Assembly (NCBI RefSeq): GCF_000518985.1
Contig: NZ_JAEQ01000004.1
Location: forward strand, 62,001 to 126,000
Length of the DNA stretch: 64,000 bases
Reading direction: 5' to 3'
Origin: Chelativorans sp. J32
GTDB lineage: Bacteria; Pseudomonadota; Alphaproteobacteria; Rhizobiales; Rhizobiaceae
Made by a program: the position numbers and the translations under genes. This document shows, piece by piece, positions 15,234 through 22,747 of this stretch. Below the pieces are notes generated by a model, which ran no database searches, was not told the origin of the DNA, and saw nothing but the letters and a program-made list of their open reading frames with translations. Every line of letters starts with the position of its first letter. Positions within the stretch are counted from its first letter, which is position 1.

Positions 15234-16409
15234 ATGGCATGGAATTGGCCCTGGGCATCGCGTCCGGGACGAGAAAGCGCGCTCTTCGAACGGAAAAGAA
15301 CGAGCGGATATGGTTTCCTGGCGCTGCATGCGCAGGGAGAGCCGCTCTGGACGCGGCGGGACTATGTCTCTCTCGCTCGCGAGGGGTTCATGCGCAATCC
15401 GATCGCGCATCGCGCGGTGCGGATGATCGCGGAAGCAGCAGCCACGATCCCATGGCTTCTTTATGAAGAGGAAGCGGAACTCTCCGACCACCCGATGCTC
15501 GAACTGCTCGCACGGCCCAACCACCGCCAGGCGGGGCCAAGTTTCCTTGAGATGCTCTACGGGCACCTCCTTCTATCCGGAAATGCTTACATCGAGCTTG
15601 TGGAGACCGGCACCGGCGCCCGCGAGATGCATCTGCTCCGGCCGGACCGCGTGACCGTGATTGCCGACGGAAATGGCTGGCCGATGGCTTTGGAGCACCG
15701 CGTCGGCGGCGTGAAGCGCCGGGTCCCGCTGGAGGAAAGCGGAAACGGGCTGCATCTGACACTTTTTCATCCACTCGACGACCATTACGGTTTTGCGCCT
15801 TTGTCGGCTGCACTGATGGCACTCGACATCCACAACGCGGCGGCGCGCTGGAACAAGGCGCTATTGGACAACTCGGCTCGCCCTTCGGGAGCGCTCGTCT
15901 ATGCTCCAAAGGAGGGTGGCAACCTGACGGACGAGCAGTTCGACCGGCTCAAGACGGAACTGGAGCAAGGCTATTCTGGCGCGACGAGGGCCGGACGGCC
16001 GCTTCTTCTGGAAGGCGGGCTCGATTGGAAGGCGATGAGCCTCAGCCCTCGAGACATGGATTTCCAGGAGGCCAAGAATGGTGCCGCGCGCGATATCGCC
16101 CTGGCGCTGGGTGTACCGCCGATGCTGCTCGGGATACCCGGCGACAACACCTATTCCAATTACCAAGAAGCAAACCGGGCCCTCTACCGGCTGACGGTCC
16201 TCCCGCTTGTAGGGCGCACCGCCAAGGAATTGGGCGGCTTCCTGGCTCCGCTCTTCGGCGGCGGTCTGCGGCTGTGGTTCGACCCGGACCAGATTGAGGG
16301 CCTTTCGGCGGAACGGGATGCGCTGTGGAAACGGGTGAGCGAGGCAAGCTTCCTCACCGATGATGAGAAGCGCGAGGCGGTGGGGTACGGCTCATATGAT
16401 CGAAGATAA
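15234..16409 (+). CDS. GTA portal protein (gp3, HK97 family)
   Basis: 391 residues. Signature elements of HK97-type portals are visible: NPIAHRAVRMIAEAAATIPW near residue 55, HPMLELLARPN near 85, LLSGNAYIELV near 115, RWNKALLDNSARPSGALVY near 205 and LGVPPMLLGIPGDNTYSNYQEANR near 290. It forms the dodecameric DNA gate at one vertex of the head. AGCAGGGATAGCAA precedes the ATG. Length is normal for GTA g3. Confidence 0.95.
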   Translation: MAWNWPWASRPGRESALFERKRTSGYGFLALHAQGEPLWTRRDYVSLAREGFMRNPIAHRAVRMIAEAAATIPWLLYEEEAELSDHPMLELLARPNHRQAGPSFLEMLYGHLLLSGNAYIELVETGTGAREMHLLRPDRVTVIADGNGWPMALEHRVGGVKRRVPLEESGNGLHLTLFHPLDDHYGFAPLSAALMALDIHNAAARWNKALLDNSARPSGALVYAPKEGGNLTDEQFDRLKTELEQGYSGATRAGRPLLLEGGLDWKAMSLSPRDMDFQEAKNGAARDIALALGVPPMLLGIPGDNTYSNYQEANRALYRLTVLPLVGRTAKELGGFLAPLFGGGLRLWFDPDQIEGLSAERDALWKRVSEASFLTDDEKREAVGYGSYDRR

Positions 16410-16511
16410 CGGACTTCATTCCCGGACATGAAAATCAAGAGCGCGAATAAGACGCCAGGAGAAACGAGCGATGGCGGGGCCTCCAATGTGACGAACTGGA
16501 AGGATCAACAA

Positions 16512-16841
16512 ATGACCGGACTGAGCGAAGCGGCCCTTTTGTGGGCCGCGAAAGCGGCGGGCGCGATCGTCGGTTCGGCGATCTCGATCGCCTATCTGCT
16601 GCCCTCCGGGCGGCGCGAGGCGGCAATCCGTTTCGCCGTGGGCGTCGCCTGCGGCTTTGTGTTTGGCGGGACGGCCGGATTGAAGATCGCAACCGAGCTT
16701 GGCATCGCCGGCCGCCTGGCCCCGAGCGAACTCGTGATGATGGGCTCGGCGGCGGCGAGCCTCTGTGCGTGGAGCGCGATCGGCCTGGTTACGCGCCTCC
16801 TCACGACGGCCGCGCGAAGCGGGCAGGCAACGGAAGGTTGA
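16512..16841 (+). CDS. DUF6107-type small membrane protein in the GTA cluster
   Basis: 109 residues from ATG 16512 (GGAAGGATCAACAA upstream); an earlier ATG at 16428 adds 28 polar residues. Three hydrophobic stretches are visible (about 5-33, 43-58 and 75-98), including AAGAIVGSAISIAYLLPSGRREAAIRFAVGVACGFVFGG. I associate this with DUF6107, a rhizobial GTA family lying between portal and protease, where Rhodobacter has a small g3.5. A membrane protein among capsid genes is odd. It might assist assembly or lysis; function unknown. Confidence 0.72.
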   Translation: MTGLSEAALLWAAKAAGAIVGSAISIAYLLPSGRREAAIRFAVGVACGFVFGGTAGLKIATELGIAGRLAPSELVMMGSAAASLCAWSAIGLVTRLLTTAARSGQATEG

Positions 16842-16844
16842 AGG

Positions 16845-17525
16845 ATGCAGTACAAGATCGCCGCCGGACCGAACGAGCGGAAATATTCGAGCCTCGATGT
16901 GGAGGCAATAGAGGATGACGGCACCTTCTCGGGCTATGCAAGTCTCTTCGGCCGGGTCGATCTCGGTCGTGACATGGTCGAACGTGGCGCCTTTGCGGAT
17001 TCGATCCAGAACCGAGGAGCAGGCGGGATTCGCATGCTCTTCCAACACGATCCGAACCAGCCGATCGGCGCCTGGAAGGAAGTCCGGGAAGACGAGCGAG
17101 GGTTGTTCGTGCGCGGCAAACTCGCCACGGGCGTGGGCCGGGCACGGGAGGTGCTGGAATTAATGCGGAACGGAGCACTGGACGGGCTGTCCATCGGGTT
17201 CCGCACAGTCCGGGCGACGAGCGATCCGCGCACCGGCGTCCGCCATATCAAGAAAGCCGATCTCTGGGAGATCTCCGTAGTCACATTTCCCATGCTGCCG
17301 GATGCGCGCGTGGAGAAGGTGAAATCGCGTGGCGATCTCCCGAGCCCAAGGGAATTCGAGCGTTGGCTGATGCGGGATGCGAAGCTGACGCGCAGCGAAG
17401 CAAAGACGGTGATCTCACGCGGCTTCGCTTACCTCCTGCGCAGTAGGGATGCAGCGCCGGAAACGCCAGAGGGCCTGGTGAACACCATTCGCCGGGCGAC
17501 GAAACTGCTTCAACAACAGGATTGA
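16845..17525 (+). CDS. GTA prohead protease (gp4, HK97 family)
   Basis: 226 residues. The prohead protease fold is indicated by TFSGYASLFGRVDLGRDMVERGAF (25-48), FQHDPNQPIGAW (67-78, with the catalytic His), LDGLSIGFRT (about 113-122, with the catalytic Ser) and KKADLWEISVVTFPM (about 135-149). The C-terminal part (about 165-226) resembles the extension carried by rhizobial members and may act as scaffold. It cleaves the capsid N-terminal delta domain during head maturation. GTTGAAGG precedes the start, 3 bases after the DUF6107 gene. Confidence 0.93.
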   Translation: MQYKIAAGPNERKYSSLDVEAIEDDGTFSGYASLFGRVDLGRDMVERGAFADSIQNRGAGGIRMLFQHDPNQPIGAWKEVREDERGLFVRGKLATGVGRAREVLELMRNGALDGLSIGFRTVRATSDPRTGVRHIKKADLWEISVVTFPMLPDARVEKVKSRGDLPSPREFERWLMRDAKLTRSEAKTVISRGFAYLLRSRDAAPETPEGLVNTIRRATKLLQQQD

Positions 17526-17528
17526 ACG

Positions 17529-18788
17529 ATGACAGCAACGACCAATGCAAGCCCGCTGGAAGTCAAGTCAGCCGCGGCGGGCGCGGACCTTGCCGGCGCA
17601 TTCGAGGAGTTCATGAACTCTTTCGAACACTTCAAGGAATCCAATGACCAGCGGCTGAAGGAGATCGAAAAGCGCTCGGCTCCGGACCCACTTACCACGG
17701 ATAAGGTGGAGCGCATCTCCGCTGCCGTCGACGAGCAGAAGCGGGTAATCGACCGCCTTGTGCTGAAGAAGGCAAGGCCACTGCTTGGACGTGAGGGTTC
17801 AATCTCAGTCTCGCAGCTCGAGCACAAGCAGGCTTTCGAGAGCTATGTCCGCAGCGGTGACGACCGCCTGCTGAGGGCGCTCGAAGAAAAGGCGATGTCC
17901 TACGGCTCGGGACAAGACGGGGGCTATCTTGTTCCCGAGGAGACCGAGGCTGAAATCGCCAAAAGGCTGGCGAATATTTCCCCGATCCGCTCGATCGCTT
18001 CAATACGGCAGGTTTCCACGGCAGTGTTGAAGAAGCCCTTTGCGGTGAACGGACCGGCGACGGGCTGGGTTGGCGAAAGCACACCGAGGCCTGAGACGGC
18101 ATCGAGCCAGCTGGACGAGCTTTCCTTCCCGACTGCCGAGCTCTACGCCATGCCCGCCGCAACGGCGGCGCTCCTGGAGGACAGTGTGGTCGATCTCGAT
18201 GCCTGGATCGCGGGCGAGATCGAGACGGCCTTTGCCGAGCAGGAGGGGCTTGCCTTCATAACGGGCGACGGCGTGAACAAGCCGCACGGGTTCCTGGCCT
18301 ATCCGCAGGTGGCGGATTCGGCTTGGAGCTGGGGGAGCATCGGCTATGTGGCTACGGGTGCCGACGGCGCACTGCCGGCCGAGAATCCGGCGGATGTGCT
18401 GGTCGACACGGTCTACACACTCAAGGCTGGCTATCGCCAGAACGCCAATTGGGTGATGAACCGCAAGACCCAGGCTGCCCTGCGCAAGATCAAGGACGCT
18501 GACGGCAACTATCTATGGCAGCCGCCGGCCGCGCCCGGCAGCCGGGCCATGCTGATGGGCTTCCCCGTGGTGGAAGCGGAGGACATGCCCGATATTGTGG
18601 CCGGTTCGACGCCCATTGCTTTCGGCGACTTCGGCCGTGGGTATCTTGTGGTGGACCGCACAGGCGTGCGCGTACTGCGTGATCCTTATTCCGCAAAGCC
18701 CTATGTGCTGTTCTACACCACCAAGCGCGTCGGTGGCGGGGTCCAGAACTTCGAAGCAATCAAGCTTCTGAAGTTTGCGGCAAACTAG
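17529..18788 (+). CDS. GTA major capsid protein (gp5, HK97 fold)
   Basis: 419 residues. Residues 1-~115 form a coiled-coil delta domain (EEFMNSFEHFKESNDQRLKEIEKR) removed by the protease. The mature HK97 fold follows with GYLVPEETEAEI, SPIRSIASIRQV, ELYAMPAATAALLEDS, FITGDGVNKPHGF and a C-terminal VLFYTTKRVGGGV. It is the shell protein of the GTA particle. An intrinsic terminator lies directly behind it (18823-18848), which would favour high capsid output over downstream tail genes. Confidence 0.96.
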   Translation: MTATTNASPLEVKSAAAGADLAGAFEEFMNSFEHFKESNDQRLKEIEKRSAPDPLTTDKVERISAAVDEQKRVIDRLVLKKARPLLGREGSISVSQLEHKQAFESYVRSGDDRLLRALEEKAMSYGSGQDGGYLVPEETEAEIAKRLANISPIRSIASIRQVSTAVLKKPFAVNGPATGWVGESTPRPETASSQLDELSFPTAELYAMPAATAALLEDSVVDLDAWIAGEIETAFAEQEGLAFITGDGVNKPHGFLAYPQVADSAWSWGSIGYVATGADGALPAENPADVLVDTVYTLKAGYRQNANWVMNRKTQAALRKIKDADGNYLWQPPAAPGSRAMLMGFPVVEAEDMPDIVAGSTPIAFGDFGRGYLVVDRTGVRVLRDPYSAKPYVLFYTTKRVGGGVQNFEAIKLLKFAAN

Positions 18789-18822
18789 CTGCGGCTCAAG
18801 CTCTAATTGGACGAGCAAACGA

Positions 18823-18848
18823 AAGCCCCGGCAAACCGGGGCTTTTTT
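18823..18848 (+). terminator. Intrinsic terminator inside the GTA cluster, after the capsid gene
   Basis: AAGCCCCGG (18823-18831), loop CAAA, CCGGGGCTT (18836-18844) and a run of six T (18843-18848). Perfect 9-base stem, GC-rich base and T-tract: a textbook intrinsic terminator, 35 bases after the capsid stop and 29 before the next start. No promoter consensus was found between it and gp6. Confidence 0.85.
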
Positions 18849-18877
18849 CTTGAATCAAAACTTGAAGAGAGGCGTTT

Positions 18878-19450
18878 ATGGCGCTGTTTCGAACGGTCGA
18901 CTCTTCGGTCGAACCGGTCTCGCTGGTCGAGGCCAAAAACCATATGCGCGTCGCTCATGACAGCGAGGATGAGCTCATATCCGCACTCATTCGAGCCGCG
19001 CGACGGGAGGTCGAGCAGGCGACCAGCACCGCATTCATCGTGCAGTCGTGGCGGTTGGCTCTCGACGATTGGCCCAAGAGTGAGATGGTGCTCCTGCAGC
19101 GGACGCCAGTACGGGAGATTTTATCAATCACGATCTTCGATGCTGACGGCGCCGGCTCGGTTCTGCCGCCCGAGCATTATCAGCTCGATAGTTTTTCGCG
19201 GCCGGCAAGGCTCTTCCTTAGGAGGAAGCCGGTACCGGGTCTTGAGCTGAACGGGATCGAAATCGATTTCCTCACCGGTTTCGGGGAAGCGGGAACCGAC
19301 GTTCCTGACCTGCTCAAGCGCGCGATCCTGATGCTGGTGGCCCACTGGTACGAATTTCGCGGTGTCTATGGTGCCGAGAGCCAGCCCGTCTCATTCCCCG
19401 ATGAATATCGGCGGCTGATTTCCGTATGGCGAACTCCGAGGCTGCAATGA
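18878..19450 (+). CDS. GTA head-tail connector / adaptor (gp6)
   Basis: 190 residues of the gp6-like head-tail adaptor (DNA-packaging/HK97 gp6) family: PVSLVEAKNHMRVAHDSEDELISALIRAARREVEQATSTAFI at the N-terminus is the classic pattern, followed by beta-rich middle parts and an LMLVAHWYEFRG helix. It forms a ring between portal and tail. It ends in an ATGA overlap with gp7. Confidence 0.9.
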   Translation: MALFRTVDSSVEPVSLVEAKNHMRVAHDSEDELISALIRAARREVEQATSTAFIVQSWRLALDDWPKSEMVLLQRTPVREILSITIFDADGAGSVLPPEHYQLDSFSRPARLFLRRKPVPGLELNGIEIDFLTGFGEAGTDVPDLLKRAILMLVAHWYEFRGVYGAESQPVSFPDEYRRLISVWRTPRLQ

Positions 19451-19782
19451 GGGCCATCATCATGGATCCGGGCCGGCTCCGCACCGAACTCATCCTGCAA
19501 GAAGCGGTCATCAGTGAAGACGGAGCAGGCGGCCATAGCGAAGATTGGCGCGAGGTGGCGCGCCTGTTCGCGGAAGTCACTCCGTTGCGGGCTGAAAGCC
19601 GCTTCGGTGCCGCACAGTTCCTCGAGCATGTGACGCACCGGGTGGTGCTGCGGGAGCGCGCGGATCTGAGGAGCGGGATGCGGTTTCTCCAGGCCGGCCG
19701 AACAATGGAGATCGTGACGATAGAGGATGCTGACGGAACGGGCCGTTATCTCGCCTGCCTGGTGCGCGAGGAGGGCCGATGA
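19447..19782 (+). CDS. GTA head-closure/stopper protein (gp7)
   Basis: 111 residues from the ATG overlapping the gp6 stop (ATGA); the frame opens 21 bases earlier inside gp6. Features of the SPP1 gp16/HK97 head-closure family are visible: DPGRLRTELILQE, WREVARLFAEVTPL, HRVVLRERADLRSGMRF and GRTMEIVTIED. It seals the portal after packaging and provides the tail docking surface. Confidence 0.88.
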   Translation: MRAIIMDPGRLRTELILQEAVISEDGAGGHSEDWREVARLFAEVTPLRAESRFGAAQFLEHVTHRVVLRERADLRSGMRFLQAGRTMEIVTIEDADGTGRYLACLVREEGR

Positions 19783-19955
19783 AGATTGCGATGCAACTTA
19801 CGCTCGACGGATTGGTGCGGGCGATGCGTATCAAGGCGCACGAGGTCGCGGATGCGATGGAGACGAGGAGGCCGTCGGCCAAGCAGGTCGAGGCGGCCAA
19901 GGAGGATCATGTCGTGAGGCGGCGGGGAGGGAAAGATGACAGCGGCGGCTCTTGA
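19779..19955 (+). CDS. Short GTA ORF between gp7 and gp8, 58 residues
   Basis: An ATGA overlap with gp7 starts a 59-codon frame: MKIAMQLTLDGLVRAMRIKA followed by a charged helix ending in KDDSGGS. It overlaps the start of gp8 by 20 bases. The coupling at both ends and GTA-like codon use support translation. The N-terminal part resembles the first helix of tail-completion proteins of the HK97 gp10 family, so it may be a reduced neck protein or a small specific factor. Function unknown. Confidence 0.6.
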   Translation: MKIAMQLTLDGLVRAMRIKAHEVADAMETRRPSAKQVEAAKEDHVVRRRGGKDDSGGS

Positions 19956-20340
19956 CCTGCAGGAGGCGGTGTTCGCTGCGCTTAACGCGAGTTCAGCGCT
20001 CGTCCAGGCACTGGGCGGGGCGAAGTTTCACGACATCACACCGGCCAATCTGAGCTTTCCCTATATCACCTTCGGACGCACCAGCAGCTATGATTGGAGC
20101 ACGGGGACAGAGGCGGGTAGCGAGCACTTTTTCACCCTCCATGTATGGTCCAAGCAAAAGGGCCGTAAGGAGGCGCTGTCGCTTATGGAACTCGTGCGCG
20201 GGGCATTGCATGAGAAGGACCTTAGGCTCGGCAGCCACCATCTGGCCAATCTGCGGCTCGACTTCTCCGAGATGCACTACGACGAGGACCTCGCCGTCTA
20301 TGACGGCAGCATGCGCTTCAGGGCGGTGGTTGAGGAATAG
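19936..20340 (+). CDS. GTA DUF3168 tail-completion protein (gp8)
   Basis: 134 residues of the DUF3168 (tail completion / HK97 gp10-like) family: LQEAVFAALNASSALVQALGG, YITFGRTSSYDWSTGTEAGSEHFFTLHVWSKQKGR and a final beta hairpin with VYDGSMRFRAVVEE. It forms the head-proximal end of the tail tube. GGGAGGGAAAG precedes the ATG within the preceding small ORF. Confidence 0.9.
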   Translation: MTAAALDLQEAVFAALNASSALVQALGGAKFHDITPANLSFPYITFGRTSSYDWSTGTEAGSEHFFTLHVWSKQKGRKEALSLMELVRGALHEKDLRLGSHHLANLRLDFSEMHYDEDLAVYDGSMRFRAVVEE

Positions 20341-20419
20341 ACGCACTGGCTCGACATCTCGGCTCCTCCCTGGCGGGGAGCGCGGGCCATTTCACAACGA
20401 CAATTGAAGGAGACCATGC

Positions 20420-20836
20420 ATGGTCGCGAAGAAGGGCAAGGACCTGCTCCTCAAGCTCGACGAGGACGGACTTGGCAATTTCGTAACGGTGGCGGGGCTG
20501 CGGACGAAGCGCCTCGCCTTCAACAGCGAAACGGTAGACGTGACCGACGCGGATTCGGCCGGCCGCTGGCGTGAATTGCTTGCCGGAAGCGGCGTACAGC
20601 GAGCGTCGGTCGCTGGTTCGGGCATCTTCAAGGACGCGCAATCGGATGCGGCCATAAGGTCACGCTTCTTTGCGGGAGATATCGCGACCTGGCAGTTTGC
20701 TATCCCAGAGTTCGGTATCGTATTCGGGCCGTTCCAAATCACGGCGCTCGAATATTCCGGCAATCATGACGGCGAGGTGACCTTCGAGATTGCATTGGAA
20801 TCCGCCGGGCCGGTCAACTTCGCGGTGGCGCAATGA
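20420..20836 (+). CDS. GTA major tail protein (gp9, TP901-1 family)
   Basis: 138 residues: KKGKDLLLKLDEDGLGNFVTVAGLRTKRLAFNSETVDVTDADSAGRWRELLAGSGVQRASVAGSGIF is the standard start of TP901-1/GTA major tail tube proteins, and HDGEVTFEIALESAGPVNF is the C-terminal strand pair. It polymerises into the tail tube. AAGGAGACC lies upstream of the start. It ends in an ATGA overlap with gp10. Confidence 0.92.
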   Translation: MVAKKGKDLLLKLDEDGLGNFVTVAGLRTKRLAFNSETVDVTDADSAGRWRELLAGSGVQRASVAGSGIFKDAQSDAAIRSRFFAGDIATWQFAIPEFGIVFGPFQITALEYSGNHDGEVTFEIALESAGPVNFAVAQ

Positions 20837-21174
20837 GCGTGAATCGCAAACGCGGCGAAGTCGCCGCCAAACTTGACGGGCGCGACTATCGGCTGTGCCT
20901 GACACTGGGCGCCTTGGCTGAACTGGAAGCCGCCTTCGCTGCCGAAAACCTCAATCAGCTCGTTGAGCGTTTCGGGACCGGCAAGCTTTCCGCACGCGAT
21001 GTGATCGCCATCATCACTGCTGGATTGAGGGGCGGTGGCCATGAGGTGAGTGAAGACGAGGTGCGCCGGATGCAGTGCGATGACGGCGCGGCCGGTTTCG
21101 CACAGCTGGTAGGAGACCTCCTGGCCATAACCTTCGGCGGGGACAGGTCGGGAGGTGTTGAAGAGCGCCCTTAG
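20833..21174 (+). CDS. GTA gp10, tail assembly chaperone-like
   Basis: 113 residues: RKRGEVAAKLDGRDYRLCLTLGALAELEAAF at the N-terminus and LSARDVIAIITAGLRGGGHEVSEDEVRRM in the middle are the GTA gp10 (gene transfer agent family) signature. Position before the tape measure and before another small ORF equals that of phage tail-assembly chaperones, which are often made as frameshift pairs. The TAG stop at 21172-21174 lies in a region where two other frames are also open (see the next entry). Confidence 0.88.
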   Translation: MSVNRKRGEVAAKLDGRDYRLCLTLGALAELEAAFAAENLNQLVERFGTGKLSARDVIAIITAGLRGGGHEVSEDEVRRMQCDDGAAGFAQLVGDLLAITFGGDRSGGVEERP

Positions 21175-21215
21175 GTGCCGCAGCAGGTTCGACGGCACCC
21201 TTTCCCTGGGATGAG

Positions 21216-21407
21216 GTGATGAGGGTGGCTTTCGGCCTGCTGCGGCTTAGCCCGACAACTTTCTGGAAGATGACGCCCATCGAATTCAACGCGGCGCTCG
21301 AGGCATTGGGACTGACGAGGGCGGAAGCGCCCGGCCGCGGTGAGTTGAAACGGCTGATGCACCTTTTCCCCGACAAATCCGGAGCGGATAAATGGCAGAT
21401 GAAGTGA
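21216..21407 (+). CDS. GTA gp10.5-like tail assembly chaperone; start not certain
   Basis: 63 residues from GTG 21216. The sequence VMRVAFGLLRLSPTTFWKMTPIEFNAALEALGL is typical of the rcc01693-like phage tail assembly chaperones. Family members begin several residues earlier with a PW-D-xVM motif, and that motif (FPWDEVM) is encoded here in frame directly upstream, back to a TGA at 21159. That upstream stretch has no ATG, GTG or TTG. Either the protein starts at GTG 21216 and is truncated, or its beginning is supplied by a frameshift from gp10 or from GTG 21155. It overlaps the tape measure gene by 16 bases. Confidence 0.7.
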   Translation: MMRVAFGLLRLSPTTFWKMTPIEFNAALEALGLTRAEAPGRGELKRLMHLFPDKSGADKWQMK

Positions 21408-21955
21408 GGGTTCCAATCGTTGCCGATACGACGCCATTTGAAACGGCTCTCACGGATTTAGCGGCGCTCTCTGAAAATTTCGGCACGCAGTTGACCGGTG
21501 CGCTTAAGAGTGCAGCCGTGAGCGGCAAATCGCTGGACGACGTGCTGCGCAGGATCGGGCTCAACCTCGCGGGCATGGCGCTGGAGCGAGGACTCCAGCC
21601 GCTTCAAGGTTTGATGGGAACGATGTTTTCGGGGCTTCTAGGCGGGCTGGGCAATATCATGCCCTTCGCCAGAGGCGGTGTGGTGCCCTTCGCCAGCGGC
21701 GGCATTGTCTCGGCCCCCACTTATTTTCCGGCCGGGAGAAATATCGGTCTCATGGGAGAGGCCGGTGCGGAAGCTATCCTGCCGCTGCGAAGAACTTCGG
21801 ATGGCAAATTGGGAGTGGCGGCGAGCGGAGGCGGGAGCGGGACCCAGATCGTCTTCAATGTAAGCACGCCTGATGCGGCTTCGTTCCGCAAATCCGAGGC
21901 GCAAATATCCGGCCTTTTGGCGCGTGCCGTTTCGCGCGGTACGCGGACACTTTAG
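21392..21955 (+). CDS. GTA tape measure protein (gp11), short
   Basis: 187 residues, much shorter than siphophage tape measures, as expected for short-tailed GTA particles (Rhodobacter gp11 is about 220). The centre is hydrophobic and Gly-rich (LGGLGNIMPFARGGVVPFASGGIVSAPTYFP), followed by the family signature GLMGEAGAEAILPLRR. Tail length scales with tape measure length in siphophages, so a short tail is expected. It overlaps the chaperone gene. Confidence 0.88.
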   Translation: MADEVRVPIVADTTPFETALTDLAALSENFGTQLTGALKSAAVSGKSLDDVLRRIGLNLAGMALERGLQPLQGLMGTMFSGLLGGLGNIMPFARGGVVPFASGGIVSAPTYFPAGRNIGLMGEAGAEAILPLRRTSDGKLGVAASGGGSGTQIVFNVSTPDAASFRKSEAQISGLLARAVSRGTRTL

Positions 21956-21970
21956 GGCGACCGGATTCTA

Positions 21971-21988
21971 CCGCACCGACGCCGGTGC
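21971..21988 (+). other. Hairpin in the gp11-gp12 gap
   Basis: CGCACCG and CGGTGCG pair perfectly around a 4-base loop within the 153-base gap between the tape measure and gp12. This is the longest gap in the tail module. There is no T-run, so it is not an intrinsic terminator; it may be an RNA-processing or stability element or incidental. Confidence 0.3.
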
Positions 21989-22108
21989 GATGGAAATGTT
22001 TGGCCCGCATCCTCGGTCAAGCCAACGATGGTGGGTTGCGCAAATCGCCGATCAAGCGGTTCCAAACCACTCGGCCATCGAGATTCTCGATCAAACTCAG
22101 GATCGTTC

Positions 22109-22747
22109 ATGAACAGTTTTCACGACGTCCGCTTTCCGCTCGGCGTCTCCTTTGGGGCGACTGGCGGACCGGAGCGGCGAAACGAGATCGTGCAGCTCAC
22201 CTCCGGAAGGGAAAAGCGCAACGCTCGCATGGCAAACGGGCGGAGACACTATGATGCAGGGACGGGCGTGCGTTCCCTGGAAGATCTGTACGAAGTGATG
22301 GCCTTCTTCGAGGCGCGCCGCGGTTCGCTGCATGCGTTCCGATTTCGCGACCCGTTCGACATGAAGTCCTGCCCGCCGAACCAAGCTCCGACGGCTTTTG
22401 ATCAGGAGATCGGGATCGGGGATGGCAAGACAAGCAGTTTCGTCCTGACAAAGACCTATGGCGAGGGACCGGATGCCTACCGCCGTGAAATCCGGTTGCC
22501 AGTGCCGGAAACAGTGCTCGTCGCGGTAGCCGGTGTACAAAAGCGTCTCCAGGCCGATTACGCGATTTCGCCAGAAACAGGCGAGTTGGTCTTCAATCCG
22601 AGCGTCATACCGGCGGCGGGACAGACGATCACCGCGGGCTTTGAGTTCGACGTGCGTGTACGCTTCGATACGGACCGGCTTTCTGCAAGCATCACCGCCT
22701 TCAGGGCAGGGCAGATCCCCTCGGTCCCCCTGCTGGAGGTATTGTGA
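22109..22747 (+). CDS. GTA distal tail protein, DUF2460 (gp12)
   Basis: 212 residues from ATG 22109 (CAGGATCGTTC upstream). DUF2460 features: FHDVRFPLGVSFGATGGPERRNEIVQLTSGREKRNARMANGRRHYDAGTGVRSLEDLYEVMAFFEARRG-like N-terminal half and a C-terminal beta domain ending in IPSVPLLEVL. In Rhodobacter GTA this is the distal tail (Dit) protein forming the base of the tail tip. The stop overlaps the start of gp13 (TGATG). Confidence 0.92.
   Translation: MNSFHDVRFPLGVSFGATGGPERRNEIVQLTSGREKRNARMANGRRHYDAGTGVRSLEDLYEVMAFFEARRGSLHAFRFRDPFDMKSCPPNQAPTAFDQEIGIGDGKTSSFVLTKTYGEGPDAYRREIRLPVPETVLVAVAGVQKRLQADYAISPETGELVFNPSVIPAAGQTITAGFEFDVRVRFDTDRLSASITAFRAGQIPSVPLLEVL

Noticed and set aside
14334-15566. 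410-codon minus-strand ORF across the terminase and portal genes
   Set aside because: Antisense shadow. Terminase and portal motifs are on the plus strand.
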